A DNA stretch of 64,000 bases from Opitutus sp. (GCA_009695305.1 SIBG01000006.1:1-64000), one strand, 5' to 3'. Numbered from the stretch's first letter, positions 40,035 to 50,258 are shown. Notes: generated by a model from the sequence alone, not told the origin. Numbers and translations: made by a program.

Positions 40035-41393
40035 ATGTCCGCGCCACCCTTCCTCACCGCTCCGCTCAAGACCGACCGGATGCCGCCGGGCATCCCCTAC
40101 ATCATCGGCAACGAAGCCGCGGAGCGTTTCAATTTCTACGGGATGCGTGCCGTCCTGTTCGTGTTCATGACCAAATATCTGGTCGATGATGCCGGACAGC
40201 TCGCGCCCATGACTGAAAACGAGGCGAACAAGTGGTATCACCTGTTTCTCTCGGCCAACTATTTTTTCCCGACCATCGGCGCGATTGTCTCGGATGCGTT
40301 TTGGGGCAAATACCGCACGATCCTGTGGATCTCGCTCGTCTACTGCCTCGGCAGCGTGGTGCTCGCGCTGGATCACACGCGGCTGGGCCTGACCGTCGGA
40401 CTCACGCTGATCGCCATCGGGGCGGGCGGCATCAAGCCCTGCGTCTCGTCGCACGTGGGCGACCAGTTCAGCTCGGACAACAAGCATCTGCTCTCGCGCG
40501 CGTTTGGCTGGTTTTATTTTTCCGTGAACGCCGGCGCGACCGTTTCGATTTACGTCATCCCCCTCCTGCTTGCGAAATACGGCGCCGGGCCGGCCTTCGG
40601 GCTGCCGGCGGTGTTGATGCTGCTGGCCACCTACGTCTTTTGGAGCGGGCGATACAAGTTCGCCCACATCCCGCCGGGTGGGAAAACGTTTTTGCGCGAC
40701 ACCTTCAACCGCGAGGGCTTCGTGGCGCTCGGCCGGCTGACGCTCATCTTCATGTTCATGATCGCGTTTTGGGCGTTGTGGGATCAAAGCGGCAGCGAGT
40801 GGGTGGCGCAGGCGGAAAAGATGGATCTGCGAGTCCTGGGCATGACGTTCCTTTCGTCGCAGATTCAAGTCGTCAACGCCCTGCTCACCGTGACCTTCAT
40901 CCCCTTGTTCCAATACGTCATCTACCCCGCGATCGAAAAAGTCTGGCGGCTCACGCCCTTGCGGAAAATCGGACTCGGGATTTTCACCATCGGGCTGTCC
41001 TTTATGATCAGCGCGTGGATCGAAACGCAAATCCGGGCCGGCGTGAAATTGAGCATCGGCTGGCAGATGCCCGCCTATGTGCTGCTCACAGCCGGCGAGG
41101 TGATGGCCTCGATCACGGCGCTGGAGTTCGCCTACACGCAATCGCCCCGCCACATGAAATCCATCGTGCAGGCGCTTTACCTGCTTTCGATTTCGGGCGG
41201 CAACCTCTTCGCGGCGGCCGTGCACTGGATCATCGCCAACCCGGACGGCACCGTGAAACTCCAAGGCGCCGCCTACTACAGTTTTTACGCCGCGATCTCC
41301 ATCGGCGCCTCGGTGCTCTTCATTTTCTTCGCCTTGCGCTACAAGGAAAAAACCTACCTCCAGGGCGAGGCCCCGGCGGCTGCGCCCGCCTAA
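40035..41393 (+). CDS. POT/PTR-family proton-dependent oligopeptide transporter-like MFS protein
   Basis: IPYIIGNEAAERFNFYGMRAVLFVFMTKYL (NEaxERFxxYG motif); multiple TMs. Confidence 0.92.
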   Translation: MSAPPFLTAPLKTDRMPPGIPYIIGNEAAERFNFYGMRAVLFVFMTKYLVDDAGQLAPMTENEANKWYHLFLSANYFFPTIGAIVSDAFWGKYRTILWISLVYCLGSVVLALDHTRLGLTVGLTLIAIGAGGIKPCVSSHVGDQFSSDNKHLLSRAFGWFYFSVNAGATVSIYVIPLLLAKYGAGPAFGLPAVLMLLATYVFWSGRYKFAHIPPGGKTFLRDTFNREGFVALGRLTLIFMFMIAFWALWDQSGSEWVAQAEKMDLRVLGMTFLSSQIQVVNALLTVTFIPLFQYVIYPAIEKVWRLTPLRKIGLGIFTIGLSFMISAWIETQIRAGVKLSIGWQMPAYVLLTAGEVMASITALEFAYTQSPRHMKSIVQALYLLSISGGNLFAAAVHWIIANPDGTVKLQGAAYYSFYAAISIGASVLFIFFALRYKEKTYLQGEAPAAAPA

Positions 41394-41408
41394 ATCGGAA
41401 TCCTTCCC

Positions 41409-42275
41409 ATGAGCAGACTGCCCATTACCAAGACCCCGAAAGTTTACGTTGGCGGCGCGTTCATCCGCTCGGAAAGCGCCCGCGTGTTCCCGCTCGCGGA
41501 CGCCGCGGGCCACTTCTTTGCCAACGTCCCGCAGTGCACGCGCAAGGATCTGCGCAACGCCGTCGAGGCCGCCGCCAAGGCCGGCCCCGGCTGGGCCCGG
41601 CGCACGGCTTATAACCGCGGCCAGATTCTTTACCGCCTCGGCGAAATGCTCGAGGCGCGCCGGGAGGAGCTGATCGGCACGCTGGTTCACTTCGGCGCGA
41701 AAAAATCCGCGGCGGCGAAGGACGTCGATGTTTCGACCGACCGGCTCATCTACTACGCCGGCTGGGCCGACAAATACGAGCAGGTGCTCGGCAACGTGAA
41801 CCCCGTCGCTTCGCCGCATTTCAATTTCACCGTCACCGAGCCGATGGGCGTCATCGGCGTGCTCGCACCCAATACGCCGCCGCTGCTCGGTCTGGTCTCG
41901 CTGATTGCGCCGGCGATCGTGAGCGGCAACACCGTCGTGGCGCTCGCCTCGGAAAAATTTCCGTATCCCGCGATTCTGCTCGGTGAAATGCTCGCGACGA
42001 GCGACCTGCCCGGCGGCGTGGTTAATCTGCTGACCGGCTTCCGCCAGGAACTCGTGCCGACGTTTGCGACGCACACGCACCTGCGCGCCATCGTCGGGGT
42101 GGCGAACGCGGAGGAGCGCCGGCAGCTCAAGCTCGGCGCGGCCGAGAGCATCAAGCGCACGCACCTGCAGAAAGCCGAGGACGCGATCGACTGGTTCGCC
42201 GCCACCGCGCAAAGCCTCTACGCGATTCGCGACACGCTCGAATTCAAGACCACATGGCATCCCATCGGCGCCTGA
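41409..42275 (+). CDS. Short aldehyde dehydrogenase-like protein lacking the catalytic-Cys half
   Basis: 288 aa; LIYYAGWADKYEQVLGNVNP...EPMGVIGVLAPNTPPLLGLVSLIAPAIVSGN; no GQxCxx region. Confidence 0.85.
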   Translation: MSRLPITKTPKVYVGGAFIRSESARVFPLADAAGHFFANVPQCTRKDLRNAVEAAAKAGPGWARRTAYNRGQILYRLGEMLEARREELIGTLVHFGAKKSAAAKDVDVSTDRLIYYAGWADKYEQVLGNVNPVASPHFNFTVTEPMGVIGVLAPNTPPLLGLVSLIAPAIVSGNTVVALASEKFPYPAILLGEMLATSDLPGGVVNLLTGFRQELVPTFATHTHLRAIVGVANAEERRQLKLGAAESIKRTHLQKAEDAIDWFAATAQSLYAIRDTLEFKTTWHPIGA

Positions 42276-43573
42276 TCCACTCGGCAATTTTTTCCCTTGG
42301 TTGGTTCGCGCTGATCGCGAATGCACCGGCGCAAACTGCGCCGCCGGGGCCCGCGAGCAACGCGCTCGCCACGCGCCTTGTCGCCGATCCGCGATTCCGC
42401 GGTGCGGTGGCGGCGTTTGATCGCGACTTCGATCGTTTCGTGGCGGAGTTGATCAAGCTCACGGAGATTCCGGCGCCACCGTTTGGCGAAGGTCCGCGGG
42501 CGCTGGCCTACATGGGAATGTTGCAGGAGGCCGGGCTGGAAAACGTCGAGATGGATGCCGAAGGCAATGTGCTGGGGCTTTGGCGGGGCAAGACTGGCGG
42601 GGCGGTGCCGCTTCTCGCGGTGGCGGCGCATCTCGATACGGTTTTCCCGGAAGGGACCGATGTGACGGTGAAGCGCCGGGGCACGCGGCTGATCGCGCCG
42701 GGGATCGGCGACGATACCCGCGGACTGGCGTTTCTGTTGGCGCTGATCCGCGCCATGCGGTCGGCCAAGGTTGAGACCGCGGGCGACATCTTGTTCATCG
42801 GCAATGTCGGGGAGGAAGGGCCGGGTGACTTGCGCGGCGTGCGGTATCTTTTCACCAAGGGTCCGTGGAAGGATAAAATCAAACGGTTCATCTCGGTCGA
42901 TGGCAGCAATCTCGATCTCGTGACGAACTCCGGCCTCGGGAGTCTGCGCTACAAGGTTACTTTCCGCGGGCCGGGCGGGCACAGTTGGAGTGCCTTTGGG
43001 AATGTGAGTCCGGCCTTTGCGATGGGTGAGGCGATCGCGCGGCTCGGTCAGCTGAGCGTGCCGAAAAAGCCGAAGGTTTCCTACAATGTCGGCCTCGTCT
43101 CTGGTGGCACGTCGGTGAACTCGATTCCTTTCGAGACGGCGATGGAGATCGACCTGCGCGCGGTCGATCCCGCGGCGCTCAAGGCCATCGACGTGAAATT
43201 CAAAACGATCGTGGGCGAGGCGGTGAAGTTGGAAAATGCGACGCGCTCGACGGAGAACGGAAAAATCACGGCGGAGATCAAATTGATCGGCGAACGGCCC
43301 TCGGGCACGACCGCGCCCGATTCGCCGGTCTTGCGGCAAATCGCCGCCACGATGGGGGTTTTCGACAAGGTGCCGGTGTGGGAAACGAAAAGCACCGACG
43401 CCAACATCCCGATCAGTCTCGGTATCCCCGCCTTTGCAATCGCGCGCAATTCCGCCAACAAGGGTGACCGCAGCCACTCGCTCGATGAGTGGGTGGATAT
43501 CGAAAAAACGCAGGCCGTGAAAGATTTTGAGCTAGCGGCGGCGCTGATCCTCAGCGTCGCCGAGCTGCCGTGA
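42254..43573 (+). CDS. M20/M25/M40 family metallopeptidase
   Basis: VAAHLDTVFPEGTDVTVKRRGTRLIAPGIGDDTRGLAFLLALIRA...GNVGEEGPGDLRGVRYLF. Confidence 0.92.
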   Translation: MASHRRLIHSAIFSLGWFALIANAPAQTAPPGPASNALATRLVADPRFRGAVAAFDRDFDRFVAELIKLTEIPAPPFGEGPRALAYMGMLQEAGLENVEMDAEGNVLGLWRGKTGGAVPLLAVAAHLDTVFPEGTDVTVKRRGTRLIAPGIGDDTRGLAFLLALIRAMRSAKVETAGDILFIGNVGEEGPGDLRGVRYLFTKGPWKDKIKRFISVDGSNLDLVTNSGLGSLRYKVTFRGPGGHSWSAFGNVSPAFAMGEAIARLGQLSVPKKPKVSYNVGLVSGGTSVNSIPFETAMEIDLRAVDPAALKAIDVKFKTIVGEAVKLENATRSTENGKITAEIKLIGERPSGTTAPDSPVLRQIAATMGVFDKVPVWETKSTDANIPISLGIPAFAIARNSANKGDRSHSLDEWVDIEKTQAVKDFELAAALILSVAELP

Positions 43574-43616
43574 GTGACGGCGGCGCGGCGGGTGGACGGA
43601 GAAAGTGACGGACGGT

Positions 43617-44084
43617 TCAGATTTTCGTGGCGCGGCGCGGCGAGTTTTCGGCGAGGCGCTCGATGAGCTTCTCGAGCCGGCGCGCACGCGTTTCGGGCGT
43701 CCGTGATTCTTCGAGCAGCTCCACGACGATGCGGCGGGTCGAGGGCGAGGCTCGTTCAAGGGCCGCGGCGGCGGCGGGGCGAAACTGAAGTGCTCGTTGC
43801 AAATCGACGGGGAGCGCCTGATGGCGCGAGCTGCGATCGAGCGTGAGTTCGATTTTGATTCTGTCGCCGGTGTCGAGTTTGGCGGGGCGGAGCACGTCCA
43901 TTTGTAGAACGAGGCGGCGGCGGTGGCCGCCCGCGGGGTTGAGCGTGCTTACAGTCGCGGCGTCCGCGTAGCGCGCGACGACCGGGATATGCGTGCCGCC
44001 GCCGAGTGCCGCGACGATTTTCGGCGGCACGAGCACGGAGCGCAGCACGCTGAGTTTGACGATGGTCGCGGTGAACGCGGGCAT
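43617..44084 (-). CDS. DUF1905 / YdeI-OmpD-associated-like protein
   Basis: MPAFTATIVKLSVLRSVLVPPKIVAALGG...; C-terminal RIVVELLEESRTPETRARRLEKLIERLAE. Confidence 0.75.
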   Translation of the reverse strand: MPAFTATIVKLSVLRSVLVPPKIVAALGGGTHIPVVARYADAATVSTLNPAGGHRRRLVLQMDVLRPAKLDTGDRIKIELTLDRSSRHQALPVDLQRALQFRPAAAAALERASPSTRRIVVELLEESRTPETRARRLEKLIERLAENSPRRATKI

Positions 44085-45034
44085 CAGGCGGGGCGGCGGA
44101 GAAACGCCGCAATTTCTTTTTTCGCCGGCATCGACGGGGCGGTGCCGAACTTCGTGACGGAAAGCGCGGCGACACTGTTGCCGAAACACGCGGCGGCCAC
44201 GACGTCGCCGGCGAATTTCACGAGCCCGGCGGCGAAGCCGCCGATGAAGGCGTCACCCGCGCCAGTGGTGTCGACGACCTTGACGCGATGCGCCGGGAGC
44301 GACGTGAAGCGCTCGCGCTCGGAGACGAAGCAGCCGCGTTCGCCCAGCGTGACAATGACGGTGGGGACGTTGAGCGCGCGGCAGAGCGAGTGGAGCGCGG
44401 CGGGCGCAAGCGCGGCCAGCGAGTGGGCGATGATTTTCATCCGACCGGTGGCGCGCAGCGAAGCAACCAGCGCGACGAATTCGTTTTCGTTCGGAATGAG
44501 CACGTCGGTGTGCGCGAGCACGGCGGGATCGAAGTCGGCGCGCATCGGGGCGGGATTGAGCACGGTCGTCGCGCCGGCAGCGCGTGCGAGCCGGAAGACG
44601 TGGGCGTTGACCGCGAGATTGGTCTCGTGCTGGCAGACGACGACGCGGGCGCCGCGGAGGAGGGCGGCGGGCACGTCGCGTGGGGTGAGCGCGGCATTGG
44701 CGCCCAGGGCGACGATGATTTGGTTTTGCCCGCGGCGGTTGACGAGGATGGCGGCGGTGCCGGTGGCGAGCGCGGGCTTCTCCACCAAGCGCGCCGCAAT
44801 ATTTTCGGCGCGGTGAAACTTCTTCGCCGCCAGGGCAAATTCGTCGCGGCCGACCGCGCCGACAAAGCCCGTGGCGGCGCCCGCGCGCGCGGCGGCCACG
44901 GCCTGATTGGAGCCTTTGCCGCCGGGGCCGGTGACGAAGGTGCCGACGACCGTTTCTCCCGTGGCCGGAAACTCCGCGCATCGCCACGTAAGGTCCTGCA
45001 CGAAGCTGCCGACGACGACGACCGCGGGTTTCAT
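44084..45034 (-). CDS. rbsK: Ribokinase (PfkB family)
   Basis: VVGSFVQDLTWRCAEFPATGETVVGTFVTGPGGKGSNQAVAAARAG...VDTTGAGDAFIGGFAAGL. Confidence 0.9.
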   Translation of the reverse strand: MKPAVVVVGSFVQDLTWRCAEFPATGETVVGTFVTGPGGKGSNQAVAAARAGAATGFVGAVGRDEFALAAKKFHRAENIAARLVEKPALATGTAAILVNRRGQNQIIVALGANAALTPRDVPAALLRGARVVVCQHETNLAVNAHVFRLARAAGATTVLNPAPMRADFDPAVLAHTDVLIPNENEFVALVASLRATGRMKIIAHSLAALAPAALHSLCRALNVPTVIVTLGERGCFVSERERFTSLPAHRVKVVDTTGAGDAFIGGFAAGLVKFAGDVVAAACFGNSVAALSVTKFGTAPSMPAKKEIAAFLRRPA

Positions 45035-45378
45035 GCGGCGCAGCTTACGCGGTTGCCGCCGTCGCTGACAAGCCGCGCACCGCTCATCCCATGGCACGTC
45101 CGTTCATCCCAAAACGCCGGCGGCCTCGCGCATCTGGTCCATGATGCGCGGCATGAAATCCAAACCGGCCGTGGTCGCGGCGCTGATCGTCATCGCGGTG
45201 CTGGTCTCGAGCGCATCCGCAGTCGGGCTGAACCGCCTCAGGCACCGCGTCGGATCGCCGGCCGCCCGGGCCGGCGTGGTCAGCCGCGTGGTGGCGCTGG
45301 CCGCAAAAGCCCTCGGCCATTCCGTGGTGCGGTGGGCGAAGTCTTGACGGACCAGCGCGTCCCGCCGTCTGCTCGACT

Positions 45379-46470
45379 GTGTCCAACGTCCTGATCGTGA
45401 ATCCACCCGCCGAGCGTTCGCGCCACGTGAAACTCTACGTGTTCTGTCAATGCGTGGGCTGGACCGCTTGGACGCTGGCCTATGTCGGGCTCGGCCAGTT
45501 GCAGCGCACGCTCACGAGCAACGAGATTTGGATCAGCATCGCACTCAATCTAATTGGCTGGCTGATCACGCACCTTTATCGCGTGTTGATTAACGCCCGC
45601 GGCTGGAAGCAGCTGGCGTGGTTCGCCCTGTTGTGGCGCATCATCGTGGCGTCGGTCCTCCTGGGCGTGCTGTGGACGCTGGCGGCGTGGCCGCTCTATC
45701 TCTACTGCTACACGGGCGTGATGCCGGCGAAGCTCTCGTTCGCCGCGCTGCTGATTTACAGCGCGTTTAACTGCACTTTCCTGTTGTTCGCCTGGTCCGC
45801 CTTTTATTTTGGTTATCACATTTACGACCGTTATCGGCGGTCCGAGGTTGAGCGGGCGCAGCTTGCCGCCACGGTCAAGGAGGCCGAACTCCGGGCGCTG
45901 AAGTCGCAGGTCAATCCGCATTTTATCTTCAACTCGCTGAACTCACTCCGGGCGCTCATCGACGAAGATCCGGCGCGCGCGCGACAGGCGGTGACGCAGC
46001 TCTCGAACCTGCTGCGCTACTCGCTCCAAAGCGGCCAGTTCGAGACGGTGCCGTTTGAGGACGAGTTGCGGGTCGTCAACGACTACCTGGCCCTCGAGCA
46101 GGTGCGCCACGAGGAGCGGCTGCAGCTTCGTTTCGACATCGCCCCGGAGACTCTCGCGCTGCCGGTGCCGCCGATGCTGCTCCAAACCCTCGTCGAAAAT
46201 GCCGTGAAATACGGCATCGCGACGCGGCCCGAGGGCGGCGAGATCGCCATCATCGCGCGTTGCGTGGGCGGGGCGCTGTCGATCCAAGTCACGAATCCTG
46301 GCAGCCTGACCTCGCCCTCGCCCTCGCGCGCCGTTTCGACCGGCGTCGGCCTGCGCAACGCCGCGGAGCGGCTGCGACTCCTGTTTGGCGAGCGGGCGAC
46401 GCTCCATCTACGGGCGGAGACGCCCTCGCTCGTCATCGCCGAGGCGGTGCTCCCGCTCGCCCGGGCCTGA
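45379..46470 (+). CDS. LytS/YehU-type sensor histidine kinase (His_kinase + HATPase)
   Basis: LKSQVNPHFIFNSLNSLRALIDEDPARARQAVTQLSNLLRYSLQ...; N-terminal TMs. Confidence 0.93.
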   Translation: MSNVLIVNPPAERSRHVKLYVFCQCVGWTAWTLAYVGLGQLQRTLTSNEIWISIALNLIGWLITHLYRVLINARGWKQLAWFALLWRIIVASVLLGVLWTLAAWPLYLYCYTGVMPAKLSFAALLIYSAFNCTFLLFAWSAFYFGYHIYDRYRRSEVERAQLAATVKEAELRALKSQVNPHFIFNSLNSLRALIDEDPARARQAVTQLSNLLRYSLQSGQFETVPFEDELRVVNDYLALEQVRHEERLQLRFDIAPETLALPVPPMLLQTLVENAVKYGIATRPEGGEIAIIARCVGGALSIQVTNPGSLTSPSPSRAVSTGVGLRNAAERLRLLFGERATLHLRAETPSLVIAEAVLPLARA

Positions 46471-46472
46471 CG

Positions 46473-47210
46473 ATGAAAGCCCTGCTGATCGACGACGAGC
46501 GGCTGGCCCGCAATGAACTGCGACGCCTGCTGGCGGCGTTTCCGGAAATCGTGATCGCCGGAGAGGCGGCCAACGCGAAACAGGCGCGCGAACAACTCGC
46601 CGCGCTCGCCCCCGATCTGCTGTTCCTCGACGTGCAGATGCCGGGCGAGACCGGCATGGAGTTGCTCGAATCGCTCGAACCGCCGGTGCCGCACGTCATT
46701 TTCACGACCGCCTACGACGAGTTTGCGGTGAAGGCGTTTGAGCTCAATGCCCTCGACTACCTGCTTAAGCCGGTCGACCCCGCCCGCCTCGCGGTCACCG
46801 TCGAAAAACTTCACGCGAAAGTGGCTGGCGCGGTGACCGAGCCGGCCTCCGTGCGGACCGTCGCACGTGACCGGCTCGCCACGGAGGACAAAGTCTTCGT
46901 GCGCGAAGGCGATCACTGCTGGTTCGTCGAGGTGAAATTCATCCGCCTCTTGGAAAGCGAGGGCAACTACACGCGCGTCCACTTCGACACCGCGAAACCG
47001 CAGCTCTTTCGCTCGCTCAACGCGATGGAGGAGCGGCTCGACCCAAAATATTTTTTCCGCGCGAACCGCCGCCAGATTGTCAACCTGGCGTGGATCGACC
47101 GGATCGAGCCCTGGTTCAGCGGCGGCCTGCTCGTCCACTTGAAAGGCGGCGCCAAGATCGAGCTCAGCCGCCGCCAGGCGCAGGAATTCCGCGAGAAAAT
47201 GAGCCTGTGA
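46473..47210 (+). CDS. LytTR-family response regulator
   Basis: MKALLIDDERLARNELRRLL...DLLFLDVQMPG...; C-terminal LytTR domain RLLESEGNYTRVHF...FFRANRRQIVNL. Confidence 0.95.
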   Translation: MKALLIDDERLARNELRRLLAAFPEIVIAGEAANAKQAREQLAALAPDLLFLDVQMPGETGMELLESLEPPVPHVIFTTAYDEFAVKAFELNALDYLLKPVDPARLAVTVEKLHAKVAGAVTEPASVRTVARDRLATEDKVFVREGDHCWFVEVKFIRLLESEGNYTRVHFDTAKPQLFRSLNAMEERLDPKYFFRANRRQIVNLAWIDRIEPWFSGGLLVHLKGGAKIELSRRQAQEFREKMSL

Positions 47211-47362
47211 AACTCACTGCGGCCATGAAATTCTGCTGCAATCTCCGGCGTCTCGCCGTCCCGCTCGGAGTCGGGCTGGCCCTCAGTGTGTCCAACGGGC
47301 CGGCCGTCGGCGTCGCGGTCGGCGCCGCGCTGGCCGCCGTATTTCCCCTCCGGCAAACCTGA
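47207..47362 (+). CDS. Small hydrophobic/glycine-rich protein, start overlaps the LytTR stop
   Basis: GTG 47207 overlaps TGA (GTGA); VKLTAAMKFCCNLRRLAVPLGVGLALSVSNGPAVGVAVGAALAAVFPLRQT. Confidence 0.5.
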   Translation: MKLTAAMKFCCNLRRLAVPLGVGLALSVSNGPAVGVAVGAALAAVFPLRQT

Positions 47363-47398
47363 TTTCTTCGCTCCGTTGCAACTCAACTCCGCCCACTC

Positions 47399-48142
47399 AT
47401 GATCGAGGCCAGAAACCTAACCAAGACCTTCAAGGACAAGAAGCGCGGCGTCATCACCGCCGTCGATCATGTTTCCTTCACCTGCCGCCCCGGGCAGATC
47501 TATGGCCTGCTCGGCGCGAACGGCGCGGGCAAGACCACCACGCTTCGCTTGCTGGCCACGCTGCTGCAGCCCAGCAGCGGCACCGCCACCGTGGCCGGGC
47601 ACGATGTGGTCTCCGCCGCCCAGCAGGTGCGCACCCACGTCGGATTTCTGGCGGCCAGCACCGCGCTCTACGCCCGGCTCACCGCGCGGGAGATGATCAC
47701 CTACTTCGGCGAGCTCAACGGCATGAGCGCCACCGCGATCAAGGCGCGGATCAAGCAGCTGTCCGCCGAGCTCGACATGGCGGAATTTCTCGACCGGCGC
47801 TGCGACAAGTTTTCCACCGGCATGAAGCAAAAAACGTCCATTGCCCGCACGCTTGTGCACGATCCCGCGGTGATGATCTTCGACGAGCCCACCCTCGGCC
47901 TCGACGTGATGACGGCGCGCGCCATCGTGAAATTCGTCCGGGAGTGCCGCGATCGCGGCAAGACCGTGATCTACTCCACCCACGTGATGAGCGAGGTGGA
48001 AAAACTCTGCGACACCATTGGCATCATCCACGACGGTAAGCTCTGCGCCGAGGGCACGCTGGCCGAACTGCGCGCGAAGCACGCGGAGCAGGACTTGGAG
48101 GAGATTTTTGTGAGGATCGTCGGTCTGGAGGACACGAAATGA
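47399..48142 (+). CDS. ABC transporter ATP-binding protein (NatA-like)
   Basis: [21 protein letters not shown]...[32 protein letters not shown]. Confidence 0.93.
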   Translation: MIEARNLTKTFKDKKRGVITAVDHVSFTCRPGQIYGLLGANGAGKTTTLRLLATLLQPSSGTATVAGHDVVSAAQQVRTHVGFLAASTALYARLTAREMITYFGELNGMSATAIKARIKQLSAELDMAEFLDRRCDKFSTGMKQKTSIARTLVHDPAVMIFDEPTLGLDVMTARAIVKFVRECRDRGKTVIYSTHVMSEVEKLCDTIGIIHDGKLCAEGTLAELRAKHAEQDLEEIFVRIVGLEDTK

Positions 48143-49377
48143 ACTGGCACAACATCGTCACCGTTTACTTGAAGGAGCTGAAGGATTCGCTGCGGGACCG
48201 GCGCACGCTGCTCTCCACGATTCTCATCCCGACACTCGTGATGCCGCTGCTCACGTTCGGCGTCGGCACGGTCATGTCCAAGGTCATCAAGAAGGCGCAG
48301 GAGGAAATTCCCTCGGTCGCGATTCTTGGTGGCGAGGATTCGCCGGCCGTCGTGGCGGCCCTGAAAAAATCTCCGAAGCTCCGGGTGGTGGCCACGCCCG
48401 CGGACTGGAAGCAGGCCATCAGCGACAAGAAGCTCCGCGTCGTCCTGCAACTGCCGGCGAAATTCGAGGCCGGGTTGCTCGCAGGGGCGGCGCCCGCGGT
48501 CATGGTCTACAACTATGCCGGCGAATTGAAATCGGAGAACGGCGCCCGGGTGCTGGAGCGGTATCTGATTGAACTCCGTGAGCAGACCATCGCCGACCGG
48601 CTCGCCGAGCACGGGCTGGCGAAGACGCTCGCGCGGCCCTTCGAATTTAAACGCGAAAACGTCGCCCCGCCCGAGAAGGTCGGGGGCAATATGTTTGGCG
48701 GGCTCGTGCCGTATCTCATCATCATCCTGTGCTTCACGGGCGCGATGTATCCCGCGATGGATCTCACCGCGGGCGAAAAGGAGCGCGGCACGATGGAGAC
48801 GCTGTTGTGCAGCCCGGTCGCGCGCGTCGACCTCGTGCTCGGAAAATTTCTGATGGTGCTCACCGGCTCGCTCTCGGCGATGGGCTTCATGCTGCTTTCG
48901 ATGGGGCTGACGGCGGCGGTGGGCGGCTCACTGATGGGCGGCGGGGGCGCGGTGAAGGCCGGGGCGGGCGCGGCGTCGAGCAGAGCCGCGATGGACGTCA
49001 TCCCGATGATCGACCCGGTGGGGCTGTTGGGCGTGCTCGCGATGGTGTTTCCCGTGGCGGTGATGTTTGCGGCGGGAGCGTTCACGATCGCGCTGTTCGC
49101 GAAGAGCTACAAGGAGGCGCAGAGCTACCTCGCGCCGATGATGATCGTCGTCATCCTGCCCGCGGTGATCGGCATGCTGCCCGGCATCGACCTGAACTGG
49201 CGGCTGGCGCTCGTGCCGTTGCTCAACCTCTCGCTCGTGTGCAAGGAGATGCTCTCGGGCGTCTGGCACTGGAACTACATCGCGATCATCTTCGGTTCGT
49301 CGTGTGTTTACGCCGCCGTGGCGCTCGCGCTGGCCGTCAAGATGTTCAGTCGCGAGGACGTGATCTTCCGCACTTAA
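48139..49377 (+). CDS. ABC transporter permease (NatB-like)
   Basis: YLKELKDSLRDRRTLLSTILIPTLVMPLLTFG...GEKERGTMETLLCSPVARVDLVLGKFL; ATGA overlap. Confidence 0.92.
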   Translation: MNWHNIVTVYLKELKDSLRDRRTLLSTILIPTLVMPLLTFGVGTVMSKVIKKAQEEIPSVAILGGEDSPAVVAALKKSPKLRVVATPADWKQAISDKKLRVVLQLPAKFEAGLLAGAAPAVMVYNYAGELKSENGARVLERYLIELREQTIADRLAEHGLAKTLARPFEFKRENVAPPEKVGGNMFGGLVPYLIIILCFTGAMYPAMDLTAGEKERGTMETLLCSPVARVDLVLGKFLMVLTGSLSAMGFMLLSMGLTAAVGGSLMGGGGAVKAGAGAASSRAAMDVIPMIDPVGLLGVLAMVFPVAVMFAAGAFTIALFAKSYKEAQSYLAPMMIVVILPAVIGMLPGIDLNWRLALVPLLNLSLVCKEMLSGVWHWNYIAIIFGSSCVYAAVALALAVKMFSREDVIFRT

Positions 49378-49478
49378 CGGAAATCGGGTAAAAGTTTTCC
49401 GAAAACCCGGTGAGATCGGGTAAAGCCGGGGTAAAACCCCCGTGCGTCTATGGCCTAACGCCATGAAAGTGGTCTAGG

Positions 49479-50087
49479 ATGGCGTCAGAAATAAAAATCA
49501 AAAGCCATCCGCACATGAACTCCACGATCACATTCCCCCCGCTGGCGCCGGCGTTGAAGCTCACCCGCCCGCCGACCGAAAAATGGGCCGCCACCCTCGC
49601 CGAGGAGCGCCGCCGCCTGCAGGAAGATCAAGAAGCCCTGCGCGAGCGCGAAGCCAACCTCCGCGATTACGAGACGCGGCTGCGGGCGTTGCAGGCGGAG
49701 CTCGAAACCGGGCGCGCCGCCCCGCCGACCGCCGCCCGGATCGCGGCGAAACCGTTCCTCCGCCCGACGAGCGCAGCGCCGTTTTCGGACGATGCCGCGT
49801 TGCAGGTGGCGTGGGAAAAATTTTACCGGGCCCGTGAGCTCATGGAGGCTGAACAATCTCATCTGCGGGACGATCGCATCTCGACCTCCGGCACGACCGC
49901 GGAGATGCGACGCCGCGAAGCCGCGGTGACCGCGCGTGAGGCTCGGGTGGCGGCACAGGAGGCCGCTCTGGCGGCCAGCGAGCTGAAGCGTGAGCCCATC
50001 GCTTCCGAACACACGATGTCGGCGATGACGCGTCTCACGCGCGCCCCGTTTGAAATGGCCCGCTCCGTCTTCCGCGGGAAGAGATAG
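49479..50087 (+). CDS. Coiled-coil hypothetical protein
   Basis: LAEERRRLQEDQEALREREANLRDYETRLRALQAELE...REAAVTAREARVAAQEAAL; start may be 49515. Confidence 0.65.
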   Translation: MASEIKIKSHPHMNSTITFPPLAPALKLTRPPTEKWAATLAEERRRLQEDQEALREREANLRDYETRLRALQAELETGRAAPPTAARIAAKPFLRPTSAAPFSDDAALQVAWEKFYRARELMEAEQSHLRDDRISTSGTTAEMRRREAAVTAREARVAAQEAALAASELKREPIASEHTMSAMTRLTRAPFEMARSVFRGKR

Positions 50088-50159
50088 CGCTCCCGGCCGC
50101 CTGGAAGCGGCGAGAAATTTTCTTGCACGTCAGCCCGCGCGGGGGCATCACGTCACGCC

Positions 50160-50258
50160 ATGATTCGTTCGGTCAAATCCCTCGCCACTGCGCCCGCCGT
50201 CAAAATGACGACGGTAAAACGCGCCCGCTGGCACGGAGTGGCCCGGCGACGATGGTGA
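50160..50258 (+). CDS. Candidate 32-aa basic small ORF
   Basis: MIRSVKSLATAPAVKMTTVKRARWHGVARRRW; upstream of a strong terminator. Confidence 0.25.
   Translation: MIRSVKSLATAPAVKMTTVKRARWHGVARRRW

Noticed and set aside
39870-42326. 818-aa - strand ORF
   Set aside because: Antisense to the ALDH, POT transporter and short ALDH genes; no recognisable motif.
45141-45347. 68-aa + strand ORF between rbsK and the LytS-type kinase
   Set aside because: Has a hydrophobic start, but no ribosome-binding or family support; overlaps antisense ORFs of equal quality.
49381-49478. GGGTAAAA/ACCC-type short repeats after the ABC permease gene
   Set aside because: Only short, imperfect symmetry; no T-run or clear stem, so no terminator or CRISPR-like call.
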